From assembly GCA_003339415.1 (NCBI GenBank), contig PDHQ01000014.1:303811-367810 (forward strand): a DNA stretch of 64,000 nt, given 5' to 3'. Of the stretch, positions 42,797 through 55,638 are shown in pieces (the first letter of the stretch is position 1; each line of letters begins with the position of its first letter). The translations under genes and the position numbers were made by a program. Source of the DNA: Ophiocordyceps camponoti-saundersi (nom. inval.) (lineage: Eukaryota; Ascomycota; Sordariomycetes; Hypocreales; Ophiocordycipitaceae). The notes beneath the pieces were generated by a model. It ran no database searches. It saw only the letters and a program-made list of their open reading frames with translations, and was not told where the DNA came from.

Positions 42797-45700
42797 GGGA
42801 TTTGGAATTAGGGGGTAAATGGTATACTTCTCGTCTTTCATTTTGCTTTCTTCAGCGGAAATTGAGGCGGAAAGGCTGAAGATCGAGGCAAGGGGGGTTT
42901 ACTTTTTGTTTGCCCGTGTTGATGAACGGGGCAAGTTCAGGGGAGTGAGGAGAGGAAGCATTGGCAGAAGCGATGATGGCAACGGAGGGAGACGGCCAGA
43001 GCTTAGATATGTCTAAGCAGAAACCTGGGTTCACGGTCATAGGCTATTGCAGCCCATGATTTCAGCGCAGAAAATCAAAGCGACCGATCAGCGAGACTAG
43101 AGGTAATGAAAGTGATTGCATGATGTGTAATTGGCGATGGGGGTGGGTAGGAGGGGTGAGGCTGTAGATGGTGAATGGACCAATCGGCCAACGTAGTTGC
43201 TCTCGTAACGTAGGCCGGCGCTTCGCGGTGATTTGCGCGGGCAAACTTGTGAGTGTGTGTGTTACGGCGCGAAGATTTGATTCACGAGAGGGATGGAAAG
43301 GGCATAATAATATGAGTCGGGATCAGGGAAGACGAGGGGTTGGAAGGGAGCACGAGCCGGGGGGTTGGGTGAGAGAGGGAGGAGGAGGAGGAGGTCAAGG
43401 GGGGGGGGCCAGGCGGGGATAAAAGAGGGATGGATGGTAGAGGGAGAGAAACGCATGAAGGAGAAAGAAAAGAGGATGGGCTTTTCTATGAATCTGGCTT
43501 CTATTGCTGTTGCAGACTATGGGTCTGTGTATGTATGTATAAGCGGGTAGGGATGTATGTTGTAAGGTAGGGAGGGAGAGAAGGGGAGGGGAGGGGAGGG
43601 ATAGCTGGCCGGGCAGTGTCTATTCTGGGAGCAGCATGATGAGGATGATGGGGATGATGATGATGATGATGACGGATATGTACAGTATCCGTAGGTAAAA
43701 GAGAGGCTGGAGAGACGAACGCACGTGCCAAGATCTTGCCTCCCTGTTTTCTATTGTTTCAGAGAATGCCATGCTTTTGACAAGCTTAGTATGATTGCGC
43801 ACGTTTCAGGCGTTTAAGCATCTGAGCGCAGGGGATCGTCTCTGGTTCAACTACGTAAGCGGCGGGCCTTTTACTAAGACAAAGATCTTGACCGTGGGTG
43901 GGGGGGGAGAGAGAGATTGAGGAGAGTACTGGGAGGAGGGTGGCGAGTTCATTTCCCATAGCGGCGCATCGTAATTAATCACGACGGCGATGAAACGGTG
44001 AATGACGTCTTTTAGGCTGATGACGGATAGGGACGGGAAGACGATGAGGGAAACCGAGGGCTTTGAAAGGCGATTGGCTGTGTGCTCAGTTGCTATGTAT
44101 CAGACTATCAGTCAAGTCGCCTTTTCGCCCTGGAGACAGACAGAGCTGGCTGCCGAAATCGTTCGACTGGCCGTACCGAGAGGGAGGATATGCGACTAAG
44201 GTGTGTTTATTGCCCCCCCCCCCCCCCTTTTTTTCTTCCTTGCACAAATGTATGGATGTGCGTGCATATTTGTGCGCATGCGGCATACATTGTACACAGG
44301 AGGCAGACATGTGCATACCCCCGGCCCCCCGGGCACGCTCCGTACATGTGCATGCATCCGTTGTACCGTACGTGCATTCAAACGGGAGCAGAGCGGATGC
44401 AGGTCGCACATGGCGGCTGCATGCAACATGGGAGGCGGCGGAAGAAGGTCACCGGGAGCAGCCACAGCATGCTGCACGAATATGTGGTACGAAAACCGCA
44501 TACGGATGCAGCCTGCACAGGCATGTAGGTATGTAGTATGTAGTATGGACAAGTGGTATGTGCCTGACTGTTAGACATGTACGAATAGGGTAGAAGGTAT
44601 TCTAGGCGCTCTGGCAAGCCCGGAAGCAGCTCATGTATGTACTCCCATACTGATGATATACAACACAGCTCACACCACGATCCAGAGCTGGTGAATGCTG
44701 CTATGCATGGCGTCGGGTTCGGCGTCGTGCTGCGCTCGACATTAAAAGGATGATGGTTTACTCCAGGGTAGGCTGAGTCTCATGTACCTTGCCTGCAGCC
44801 GGCCCACCCTGTGTACCTCGGGTGCAGGGCTCTTTTGTTAAGGGCTCCTCCCGCCCCTTTTCTCATCACAGCCCGGCCCTGGCCCCGCAGCTGCAGAGGA
44901 ACAGGCACAGGAACGGCGCATGCATGCGGTACCTTGTATGCTGAGTATGTACCGGTACCCGGCATTTACCTGTAGTATGTATTTCCATGCATGTTTTGCA
45001 TGGCGGACTAAAACTGGCTGCGTGCCTCTCTCACTCTCTGTGTTCTCTCTCTATCTCGTGTCTTTCTCCGCTCACAACACCCCTTTCTTTGCTTTGGCGA
45101 TTGCATTATTATCGAGTAGAAATGCATACATGCATACCTGTTCGTAAACACACAATACCCTACTGCCTATGTATGGATTAGAGATAGAGAAGAAAGAGAG
45201 AGAAAAGAAATCAATAGGGAGGAAGAGCATAATGCACATACATACATAGGTAGGTACATACATACATACAGCATGTACACACACGCTCGGGAAACCAGTC
45301 GACCCTGACGTTCAAGGGCCGGATAGCGGTCGGCCATACGGATTAAACGAGAAGGGAAAGAAAAAAAGGCCCCTTCCAAGGCCGCATGCGAATTCGAGCC
45401 CTGCCTCCTACGGCCCTACCTGTAAACTACCTCTACCTATCCTTACAGCAGACGGCTCTGTGTTTGCAGTTCTGCTCCCCTGTATTTTGTGTCAGGTCTT
45501 CGCCGGTACGGACGCTAAGGCAAGGCACGAATAGTGCACTCCTAGCGGGCATTGCAGGCCACCTACAGGCTGCAGGGGATGGCCCCTGTCGAAAACGTAG
45601 TGTACAGGTACATCTGTACAAACAAGCATGGCTCGGCTCGGGCTCGCCAAACAACACCCTTCTTCTTCTTCCTTCCCCCCTATTGCGGGAAAGCCGTTCC

Positions 45701-46776
45701 TCCATGTATGTACACGCATATCGGCAGTCGCCTGTCTCCGCCACCTCTCCCCCGCCATTGGTCGCGGTACGGTGACCATCCCTTGGAGTAACTCGCGATA
45801 AAGAGATACATCCAAGGTTGCTTAGATCGGCAGCCCCCATCTTTCTAGCCTGCTTTTTTTTCCTTCTTCCCCCTTCCCTTCTCTCTGCTGCTACCTCAGC
45901 CAAAGTCATCTCCTCCACGCACAAGGCCTGCTAACCCTCGTCACCTCCCTGCTTCCCCCTTTCGACCATTCTCTCTACGGCGCTCTGACGCCTTTGCCGA
46001 CGACGATTCTCTCTCTCTCCTCTCTCTCTCTTTTCTCCTTTCCACCTTCACTCTCTCTTCCTTCCTCTTCATCCTCCTGTGGAGGCTCCGCGCGCACACG
46101 ATATTCTCCGTCTAGTACGGACGAGACAAAGTTGTGCGTGTGTTTGTTGTTATTGTTTATTGTTGTTATTCTACCGAACCAAACCACCACCCACCACCAC
46201 CCTCCTCTCCCCCCCCCTCCTCAAACGTAATCGACGCCACGACGACTCGACGATTACCTTGCGCTTCTTTATTCGCGGCAGATTCATTTCTACATACTAC
46301 ATTCAATTATACGTCTCGATTTCGACTCGCTCGCCTGATCGTCGTCCGATCTGTCGCACGATTGGAAAATCACCCGCAGTCCAATCATTCCCCCCCCTTC
46401 CTGACACGACGAGTCTTTATTCTAGATCCGACGAGAGTCTTGTTTTCTCTCCCTTCGTTTTCTTCTGACTTTACTTTCCTTCACCGACCGACGTGAAATC
46501 TGCCATCTGTTTCTTGGCCTTGGCTCAATTCGACTTAATCGCGCGCGCGCAAGGAACCGTTCGATATCCCTCTCTTCGATACGTGCCACGTCGCCGCACA
46601 ACTACCGACGTCTTCTTCTCTCACCTCTCGCCGCTTTGCTGGCCAATTGCTTTCTTTTTTTTTTCTCCGTCATCGTCATGTCATGACCAGCCGAGCGCCA
46701 TCGTCTGTGTCCGTTTGGTCTTGGCATACTCTCCACTAAATCCTCTTTCGTCCCTACTCTGGGTCAGGTTGCAGAC
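42797..46776. other. long intergenic stretch, about 4 kb, no supported gene
   Basis: The stretch is rich in simple sequence: a GGAGG run near 43380-43400, GATGATG at 43641-43672, a 15-base C run at 44213-44227, TGCA-rich sequence at 44240-44530, and CATACATA arrays at 45237-45275. From ~45900 to 46776 it is strongly C/T-rich with little coding sign, which looks like the long promoter and 5' leader of the Kelch gene. Many overlapping short frames exist but none has a domain. No tRNA-like fold was recognised. Confidence 0.55.
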
Positions 46777-48897
46777 ATGACCGTCCCAGAACCTCCCGCT
46801 GCATTGGACGATGCATGCTTTGCCATACACAACGGCACCCTCTTCTCCTACTCATCCCAAGGCTTCTTTTCTTTAATACTCGACAAGGGACAAGCATGGC
46901 GGACACTGGATACTGGTGTCAAGGTCCAGGGCGCGCCCTGTCTGGGCACGAATCCCGTCGACGCCAGTCAGGCTGGCTTTTTCGTCATCGGCGGACATTC
47001 GGAATCTGGCGATTACCCAGGCTTGCAAAAGTACACATACGCGACCGGTAAATGGACCACCATCAAGCTCACCGACGACGTGACCAAGGAGCGACTCGGC
47101 CACGCCGTCACGTACATCGCCTCCGAAGACGCCATTCTCATGTACGCCGGTCATCAGGATGGTAACACCGGACTCTCATCCCAAACCTTTGCCATCAGGG
47201 CATCCGAACCCTTCTCAGTTCGCGGATACGAATCCATGGCTCCGCCGGCCGACTCGCCCTTTCTATTCCCCTGGTCCGCCGACGACGCGGCCATGATCAC
47301 AGGAGGAAACAGTCTGCTTGACAATCGCCCTTGGCTGTGGAATCCCTCCAGAGGCTGGCGAGGCTGGGACGCGACGGTGGCTGCTCCTTTCAAGGTGACG
47401 TCGCTAACGCGGCTAGCTCTCGTCAACGGCGACGACGGTTCCAAATTCGTCTACGCCTTTGACTTCAGCCAGTCTCCCGTCGCCGTTAGTGCGATGCCTC
47501 TGCAGGACGCCAACGGTAATCCGCCTCGTAGCCCGCCCCCTGGCGCGGGCGGGGAAACGGCCGCTTCCGTGTTGAGACGCGACCTGGCCTTTGACAGCCT
47601 ACCAGAGTACAATGCCAGCCTCGCGCCGGCAGGCCAGAAACGTCTCCCCGCCATGGCCTACGGCCCGGACGGTACAGTCGTATTCTCGGGAAGCAGCAAG
47701 GATGGCGCGCTGCTCATGTTCAACGGCAAGAAGAACAGCTGGGTCGACGCCGCGGCCGTTTTGGATGATGGTAAACAGAAGATTATGCGGCCGACAAGAA
47801 CGTCTCCGACAGATGGCTCATCCACGCCTTCCAGCACAAGCAACGCGGAAGCATCGTCGACGTCGGCAGCGAGCGAGGGCAACAGGTCCGGGCCCAGTCC
47901 CAATGCCCTGCTGGGCATCACCCTAGGCTGCATCTTGGGCTTCATGGCTCTGCTTGGTATCATCTTATTCGTCCTCCGACGGCGCCAGAGGCTCCGACGC
48001 CGTCCCGCGGCCGCTGGCGATTCGGACGAGAAGGACTCGGAGGCTGTTTCGCCAAGCATGATGCCTTCCAAGGCTCATTTCCGCGGGCACTACCCGCAGG
48101 CTTCACACGAGTCTTACTCCTCAATGGCCATCCTGATGGGTCGGGTCGGCAAGGACAGGGGCCTGACGCGCAAGACGAGTCACGAGACCAACCGCAGCTC
48201 GGTCAGCTCGATGCACAAGAAGCTGAAGAGCACCATCAGCAAGCCGATCCCGCAGCCGACGGCGTATCCGGTGCTGGCGGAGCCGCCCGACGACGACAAA
48301 CCGACGCTGGTACCCAAGCTGGCGGAGCCGCGTCCGATAACGCGGAACGGTCCGGCCGAGGCGCCAAACGACACGACGCGGAGGAGCTCCGGGTGGAACC
48401 GCTACTGGTCCGGAGGCAGTGCGCTTCAGATCCTCGGACTGGGGCCGACGCAGAGAAACACGTCGACATCGGAGCGGAGCTCGCATTACTCGGATGGCGG
48501 CAACCGGGTCAGGCAGGACTCGGCGACGGTACCAGCGCTGACTATGGAAGGGCATGCCGAAGTCAGCAAGGTGGCGGTCGGCAACCCGGCGGTATCCCGG
48601 TTTGCGCCGGCGGCAGAGGGCATGACTGGCAAGATCGTGCGGCCGGCTTCGGTGGCATCTTCCGGCTACACGAGCGGGGTCCCGGAGAGCGTCATTGACG
48701 GCTGGGACTCGGCGGAAGCGGGGAAAGGCTGGGCGGCAGGTCGGGGGACGGGAGCCGGCGGCGGGCACGGCTCGAGCTACTACGCGGCGGCCGGGCGGGT
48801 GCCCCCGTCAGGGGTGAGCAATCAACCGCAACTGGCGACGGCGGCGACGTCGACGGACATGAGTTGGCTGAACCTGGGAGATCAATCCCGGGTGTGA
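46777..48897 (+). CDS. Kelch-like ectodomain membrane protein
   Basis: The main open frame encodes 706 residues. Residues 1-330 contain Kelch/galactose-oxidase-like blades (GFFVIGGHSESGDYPGLQKY, TYIASEDAILMYAGHQDG, AVVFSGSSKDGALL-like patterns). A Ser/Thr-rich linker precedes a transmembrane helix at about 377-400 (LLGITLGCILGFMALLGIILFVL) with a RRRQRLRRR stop-transfer. The remaining ~300 residues form a disordered cytoplasmic tail. Related fungal proteins usually begin with a signal peptide ending AQ before VPEPP; here no ATG with such a peptide is contiguous, so a 5' exon is probably missing from this model. A signal-like stretch lies near 46493-46555 in another frame but starts with GTG. 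Cell-surface sensing is a guess. Confidence 0.75.
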   Translation: MTVPEPPAALDDACFAIHNGTLFSYSSQGFFSLILDKGQAWRTLDTGVKVQGAPCLGTNPVDASQAGFFVIGGHSESGDYPGLQKYTYATGKWTTIKLTDDVTKERLGHAVTYIASEDAILMYAGHQDGNTGLSSQTFAIRASEPFSVRGYESMAPPADSPFLFPWSADDAAMITGGNSLLDNRPWLWNPSRGWRGWDATVAAPFKVTSLTRLALVNGDDGSKFVYAFDFSQSPVAVSAMPLQDANGNPPRSPPPGAGGETAASVLRRDLAFDSLPEYNASLAPAGQKRLPAMAYGPDGTVVFSGSSKDGALLMFNGKKNSWVDAAAVLDDGKQKIMRPTRTSPTDGSSTPSSTSNAEASSTSAASEGNRSGPSPNALLGITLGCILGFMALLGIILFVLRRRQRLRRRPAAAGDSDEKDSEAVSPSMMPSKAHFRGHYPQASHESYSSMAILMGRVGKDRGLTRKTSHETNRSSVSSMHKKLKSTISKPIPQPTAYPVLAEPPDDDKPTLVPKLAEPRPITRNGPAEAPNDTTRRSSGWNRYWSGGSALQILGLGPTQRNTSTSERSSHYSDGGNRVRQDSATVPALTMEGHAEVSKVAVGNPAVSRFAPAAEGMTGKIVRPASVASSGYTSGVPESVIDGWDSAEAGKGWAAGRGTGAGGGHGSSYYAAAGRVPPSGVSNQPQLATAATSTDMSWLNLGDQSRV

Positions 48898-50453
48898 ATT
48901 GACGACGACGACACACTCCTTGTTTTTCTTGGTTGTTTCCATTCGAGATGGCCCAGCAGGCGGCACAATACCCAATTGATGATTGTCTTTGGTGGAAGAA
49001 AGGAGAAAAGCGAGGCATGAGCGAGAGAGTCAGAGTGAGTGAGAGAGAGAGAGGTCACGTTGGACATGTATGTGTGTGTATGTGTGCGTGCGTGCGTGCG
49101 TGTATGTATGTATGTATATGCGTATGTTTGTATGCATGCATGTATGTATGTATGTATGTATGTGTGTGTGGGTGAGGGTGTGAGTGTCGGTGGGTGGAAG
49201 GTAGATGAATGGGCGGAAGTGCGTTTTATTCAACTTGCCCTCTATTGTATGTATGTATGCAGGTATGTCTGTACGTATGGATACAGCCGTGGAGTTAATG
49301 GAGGGATCATTACGGACGGGAAAATAAAGGAAATAGGAGGTTTGGTGGAGGATAGAAGCGGGCTTGCCAGGATACGACTTGTGGCTGGTTGTGAGAGGGG
49401 GGAAAGAAAGAGGTTGAGGAGTTTCTGATGGGGAGCAGGTCTGATATGTATGTACATATGTAGATATCTAGGCAAGGGAGAGAGAGGGCGGGAGAGAGAG
49501 ACGGAGAGAGAGCTGCTGAGTCGAGTCGAGTCGAGTCGAGTCAGTCAGTCAATAGCATCATCCGTCTGTACAATGTGTACTACAACATGAGTATGTGCTA
49601 CGTAGTATGAATATTCGTACATGAATGAAGCTGATGGATGGTCCAATCGGTCGGCGGCCGAAGGAGGAGGCGTGTCTGGCCGTGAGGCGAGCCGGGCTTG
49701 CCTGGTCGGGGGTTGCCGGCATGAATGACATTTTGTGTTTATTTCATTTCATGCAGGGCTTTTTTCTTTCTCTCTCTCTCTCTCCCTCTCTCTGCCTGTT
49801 TGGCCGTGGTTACCCCGCTAGCTCGATTGTGTCCCGCCTTGAAAGTCGGCTTGATATGCGTGTTTTTCTTCTTCTTCTACTGCTTCTACTACTGCTTCTA
49901 CTGCTCACTCTCGGGCCCTTTACGGATACTATAATTTTCTCACCAACGTTGGTAGATAGATAGGTACCTACCTAGGTAAGGGTCAGTAGGTAGGTAGGTA
50001 GTAAGTTGGTAGGCAGTTAGTTAAGTTGTTAACTCGGTAGATTTTATAGGCGACAGAGAGAGATGGTAAGAAAAAAAAAAGGAAACCTGTTCCTTCTCCC
50101 TCCTCCTTCTCTCTTATCCTTTATCGAGTGTGTGGGGGGGCGGGGGAGAAAGTCACGAACAAACCACCCTCTGCGCCCCCCCCATCTCTCTGCGATTCTT
50201 TCTCTCTTTCTCTCTCTCTCTCTCTCGTCCACTTACTCTCTCCTCTTCATCCCTTCCGAAAACCTTCAACCAAATTAAATCGAAAAACAAAAACAACGAC
50301 AGAGGCGATCCGATATAACCCCGAGAAAACAAGAAAAAGAGCACAAGGAAATAAACCCGACAGAGAGAGAGAGAGAGAGAAAGAGCCACCACCACCACCA
50401 CCCCTCCTCTCTTCCACCCCGCCCAAAAACCACCCTTCCTCCCCCCTCGTGTC
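48898..50453. other. intergenic with microsatellites and C/T-rich leader
   Basis: (GTGC)n/(GTAT)n arrays lie at about 49070-49166, GAGTC repeats at 49520-49550, (AGGT)n near 49985-50005, and a (TTC)n/(TAC)n stretch at 49868-49905. The last ~400 bases before the bHLH gene are C/T- then A-rich, like a 5' leader. No gene is supported. Confidence 0.6.
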
Positions 50454-51344
50454 ATGATCACCATGATGCCGACGACCGCAGACAAAGACGAAGACGATAG
50501 ACCGCTTATGCTGGACGTCAACTGTGCGCTGCTGTCGAATTTCGCCGACGAAAACGCTTGGCTTCCGCAACATGACGACTTTACCGGCCTTCTGTACCCT
50601 GCCGGTCTTGGTCATCTTTCGTCTCCGCAGACGGTCTACGACCCTGTACGTGTGCCTGTTTCTCTCTCTCTTATTTCGGCTTCTATTTGTTTTCCAAAGT
50701 AGGAGAACGGAGAAGACGAGAAGTAAAGGGGAGGGAGGAAAGGGGAAAAAAAAACCAGAAAGGGAAAGAAATGCTGACTACCATGTTCCTCTTCATCATG
50801 GGGGAGGTAGATGGCCTTTACTCCGCTCGTGTCACCGGCCGTGATGCCGATGGAGGCCCATTTCGGCATGGAATACGCCATGGCCTTGAATCCCGGCGCT
50901 TGCTTCAGCCCGCTGACTTCGCCGGCTCTCCATGCGCAGCCAGAGGCGGTCGCGTCGTCGTTTGTCGACTTGGACATGGATCTGGACCTCGTCGGCGCCA
51001 AGAGGTCGTCGACGGCCGCGAGGCGCACCGGCGTCAAGGCTAGGCGCAAGCCCAGCTCGCCCATAGCCAAACCTCAGCGGAGGCGGGCGGGACCCGGTTC
51101 GGCCTTGGTGTCGCAGACTCTATCCGAGGTCGTTGACGAGCCCATGACGGCGACGACGGCGACAACGACGGCGACAACGACGATTACGACGATAGACGAC
51201 TGCGTCTCGCCGCCTGAAAACATGCCTCCGCCTCCGTTACCGAAGCGGCCCTTCAGCAAGTCCCCGTCCTTGTACGTGCCGTCGTCATCTTCGCCGACAT
51301 CGTCGTCAACATCGCCGTCAACGTCGTCATCTTCGTCGTCATCT

Positions 51345-51378
<34 letters not shown>

Positions 51379-52115
51379 GCCTCGGCTCGGTATCGACGCA
51401 CCCAGCAACGCCCGCCTCGTTGATGAAATCAGACACCATCATCGAATCTCTTCCGCAGCTGCCCGAGCCGTCGTCATCGTTGACGCCGCCCTTGTCGCTG
51501 CCCTCACCTGCCGAGGTGGGCCGAAGCCCGCAGCTGCGGCCAGGCTCGTCGGGAAAGAGAACGACGCCTCTGCGGGCCGGTAGGACAAACTCGGTCCACG
51601 CCTCGTCACCCGCCCTGCTGCCTAAAATATCGCCCAACATCAAGCCCGGTACGCCGGCCGATGACGCGGCTTCGCGGCTGCTCATGTCCAAGTCCAACTA
51701 TCAGAACATCCTCGAGGGCAACACTGTCCCAGGCGTTTCCTACCCTAGCGAGCTCTCGACCAACTTGACATCCAAGCGCACGTCACACAAGCTTGCCGAG
51801 CAAGGGAGGCGGAACCGCATCAACTCGGCGCTGCACGTCCTGGCAGATTTGGTCGACGCCTCCAACCAGCAGCAGCCGCAACAACCATCGTTTGACACAG
51901 CTGACGAGACCGAGGGGAGGCAGCAGACGCGCGCGGCCAACGACAACAACAACAACAATAACAACAACAGTAATAACAACGGGAACAATAAGAGTAAAGC
52001 CGACGTGGTGGAAATGGCCATCGATCACATCAAGAAGCTGCATGAGGAAAACGACGGGCTTAAGAAGCAGGTGCGGGAGCTCAAGCATCAGATGGAGGGA
52101 CTGAAGAGCGCATGA
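50454..52115 (+). CDS. bHLH transcription factor, Pho4/NUC-1 type
   Basis: Exons 50454-50645 and 50811-52115 give 498 residues. Exon 1 is an acidic, hydrophobic activation-type segment. A serine run (about 31 Ser within 40 residues) and Thr and Asn runs fill the middle. The C-terminal basic helix-loop-helix has the SNYQNILEGN lead-in, then TSHKLAEQGRRNRIN (basic, with H, E and R for E-box contact), a loop carrying the 10-Asn run, and a second helix ADVVEMAIDHIKKL. The lead-in sequence is diagnostic of the Neurospora NUC-1/Pho4 family that drives phosphate-starvation genes. The loop is unusually long through (AAC)n expansion. A paralogue of the same family cannot be excluded. Confidence 0.85.
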
Positions 52116-52322
52116 TGACGAGACATTTGTTCTCAAGGTGCATTGATTGGAATTGGAAAATGCCATATTTTGTTTCTTTCTGACTGTCTTCTTTCTTTCC
52201 ACCTCCGGCGCCAGGATTTGGCATGATATGGGAGGTGGGTGTCTGGCAAGGCAGGTAGACGAAAGGGCAGCGCAGTGTAGTTAGGTAGGTAGGTACAACT
52301 AGAGAGAAATACCCCTTTGATG

Positions 52323-52729
52323 TCACGAAGACGATGGCAAGACGTCGACGTCGAGATGCTCCATGACGTCGAGGACAAGTTTGACGTTGTCGAGAAAGGA
52401 GTTGACCGCGACGCGCAGCATGCGATTGGTGGTGGCGCAATAGTCGACGAGCAAGACGGCGTCGTCGACGGAGAGGCGACGGCTGACGAGGGGGGAGAGT
52501 TCGGCATCGACTCTGAGGGCACCGAAAGCCGTTTCTGCTAATCGGACGGAGGGAAGCGGGATGCGGAGGGATCTAGCAAGGCGTCCGTCCCCACCGCCCC
52601 CTTGGATTTTAGTGGCGTCGGGGATGGGGGGAGGAGGAGGATGAGAAGGAGGAGGAGGAGGAGGGTGGGCGCAGTGTAAACGTACAAGGAGCAGGGGAAG
52701 CGAGCTTTGTCGATTTCGTCTTTGGTCAT
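52323..52729 (-). CDS. PCC1: KEOPS complex subunit Pcc1
   Basis: A small two-exon gene: 52729-52686 and 52572-52323 (minus strand), 97 residues. Exon 1 (MTKDEIDKARFPCSL) joins SLRIPLPSVRLAETAFG, which matches the conserved beginning of Pcc1. The family hallmark near the end is also present: an acidic-hydrophobic segment, then ATTNRMLRVAVNSFLDNVKLV. Pcc1 is the dimerisation subunit of the KEOPS complex, which makes N6-threonylcarbamoyl-adenosine at tRNA position 37. The length matches the usual 85-105 residues. It lies tail to tail with the bHLH gene, 207 bases apart. Confidence 0.85.
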
Positions 52730-53727
52730 GGTCGGGTCCCGGGGGGATGTGTCAGTTGGTAAGGCAAGGTAAAGCCTCCAGCAAGGTAGGTAAGGTATGT
52801 ATGTATGCGTGCTTTGCGTGCGTGACTGGCTGAGAGGACGACGGTGGAAGTTGGAGGAATGCTGATGAGGTCAGGCTCTGTCTCTCTCTCTTTCTCTCTA
52901 TCGCGGCGCTCTCCTTCTTCTTTTTTTAGAGTCCCTTGTTTTCTTTTGTTTCGCGCCGACGATCGGATAGGTTAGGGGATTGTTTGCTGGTCTTCTTATC
53001 CTGGTCTTGGTGTGTCTCGACCCAAGGCAAGCAGGCAGGCAAATGAATGGAAAGCAAAGAAAACTCTCTTCTTCGGGGAGCAACAGGAGTAGTGTGTTGT
53101 TTGTTATAGGGTAGGTGGGTGGGTAAGTAGACGTGCATGCGTGTGTGTGACAGCCTGTGTGACCGCCCCAAGGTACATGCCGTTGCCCCGGACAACAAGG
53201 GCCCTGGTGGGGGACCCACAACAGCTGACGTTTCTGTGCCAGACTTAGAGGAAGAATAACAGCAACAGCCTTACAAAAACACAGGGAACCGAAGCGCCGG
53301 TTTCTTTCACCTCCTCTTCCTGTCTCCTCCTCCCCCCCCCCCCTTTCCTTCACCCTCTTACACGGACATCTCCCCCCCCTCCCTCCCCGAATTCTTCTTC
53401 ACAGAGTCGCTCGACTGGACAGCCAACAGAAGCAGCATCGCATCCTTTGTTGAATATTTTTCGGCCCGTTGTGTCTGTTGAATCTCTCTGTCCCTGCGAG
53501 TGAAGCGCGCGCGCGCAACACATTGTCGTCATCTCTGTTCACTCTCCCCACCTCTCCTCTCTATTTCTCTCGGCTGCTGCATAGCTCGGATCGCCTTTTC
53601 TTTTGCTTCTCTCCTCTCAAGGCGCGCGAGAGGGCGATAAACAAAAATAGCTGTTAGAAAGAGGGAGAGAGACGAGAAAAAAAAAAGGACGAGAGGAAAG
53701 AGGGAAAACATAGACAGAGAGAGCGTC
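52730..53727. other. divergent promoter region, Pcc1 and Cdc14
   Basis: About 1 kb with C/T-rich tracts and CTCTCTCT runs near the Cdc14 start. Short minus-strand frames are unsupported. Confidence 0.5.
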
Positions 53728-53973
53728 ATGGCTCCCTCTGGCCGGCACTCAATGGGCCAGGTCATCGAGTACATCCCAGGTGAGTGAAAAGGGTCTGCTG
53801 GAGAGAGAAAAAAACTTAGTTTGGTCGCTAACGTCGTCGCTTGAATCCCAGATCGACTCTACCTTGCATCTTACGTCCATCCGCCTACGCGCGATACGCC
53901 CTTCCCGGGAAGCGAACCTTTGTCGTCCAAGAAGAGAGGTGGTGGTGGACGGTCAGCTACGGCGACGGCGACA

Positions 53974-54004
<31 letters not shown>

Positions 54005-55606
54005 CCTGCTATTTCACCGTCGACGACACGCTGCTGTACAACGCCTTTCATCATGACTTTGGCCCGCTTCATATCGGTCATCTGTACCGCTTTGCCATCC
54101 GGTTCCATGACCTTCTCGGCGCAAAGGAGAATAAAGATCGGCCTGTCGTCTTTTGGAGTGCGACGGACCCGCGCAGTGAGTTCGGTCCCTGAAACAACCC
54201 TCGATTTTTTTTGCTTCTTCTTCTTCTTCTTCTTCTTCTTCTTCTCCCCAAATTCTTGATAGACATTACTGAACACGGGCTTGTCCTTTATAGGCCGGGC
54301 CAACGCCGCATGTATGCTCGCTTGCTACATGGTCCTCATCCAGAGTTGGCCTCCTCACCTGGCCTTGGCGCCCATCGCTCAGGTCGACCCCCCCCTGATG
54401 CCCTTCCGCGACGCGGGCTACAGCCAGGCAGACTACGGCATCAGCGTCCAGGACGTCGTCTACGGCGTCTGGAGGGCCAAGGAGGAGCGCTGCTGCGACC
54501 TGGACAACTTTGATCTCGACACGTACGAGCGCTTCGAACGGGTCGAGCACGGCGATTTCAACTGGATCACGCCGCACTTTGTGGCCTTTGCCTCTCCCCA
54601 GCACGACGACGACGACGAAACGTCGAGCCTCCCGCAGCCGTTCCGCAACGTGCTCCAGCACTTTTCCGAGCGCGACGTCGGTCTCGTCGTCCGTCTCAAC
54701 TCGCCCCTCTACTCGGCCCGTCACTTTGAGGCTCGCGGCATGCAACACCTAGACATGATCTTCGACGACGGCACCTGCCCTCCGATGACGACGGTCCGGC
54801 GCTTCATCCGACTCGCCCACGACACCATCGTCGGAAAGGGAAAGGCCATCGCCGTCCACTGCAAGGCCGGTCTCGGCCGTACGGGATGTCTGATCGGCGC
54901 ATACCTCATCTACCGCCACGGCTTCACCGCCAACGAGGCCATTTCCTTTATGCGCTTCATGAGGCCCGGCATGGTGGTCGGGCCCCAGCAGCACTGGCTT
55001 CACCTTCACCAGGGCACCTTTCGCGAGTGGTGGGTGGAGGAGCGGGTCGAGCGTCGGCTGAGGCGCGAGCTCGCCGCCAACAACGGCAGCGGCAGCAACG
55101 CCATCGGCAACGGACTCCCCAGCACGCCCGTCCGGCCCCTGCTCCAGAAGCGGAACACGCCGGCCCGGACGCCGCTGAGCGAGGTCGACAGGGCCAACAA
55201 CGTGCAGGACGACTGCCTCCCGGCCCCGACGCCGGGCCAGCCGCGCAAGGGCCCCGCCCGGTGCGTCTCCTCTTCCGAGGCGGTCGTCATCGTCGACGAG
55301 AGCGAATCCCGATCGGACGACGACAGGGACGAGCTTCATCACCTCCGCGCCGTACGGAACCACGTCCGGCGCGCGTCTCCCTCTTCCTCCTCCGCCGTCG
55401 TCGCCGCCGCCGCCGCCGCCGCCGGCGTCACATCTTCCTCCTCCTCTTCGTCGTCGACCTCGGCGGCGGCGGCAACGACGTCGCCTTCTCGTCGGGCTTC
55501 GGCCCAGGTGGTAGTGGTGGACAACGACGCCTCGCGCGACGTGGAGAACGTCGGTGCCGCGGCGTTACGAGCCGTCGTGGCGAAACATCATGGTTATGCT
55601 CATAAC

Positions 55607-55638
<32 letters not shown>

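Noticed and set aside
43500..45900. Many overlapping frames of 60-160 codons
   Set aside because: They overlap on both strands and come from CATA/TGCA simple sequence; none has a domain.
46493..46780. Signal-peptide-like frame before the Kelch gene
   Set aside because: It begins with GTG and has an in-frame stop just upstream, so I could not join it to the Kelch frame with confidence.
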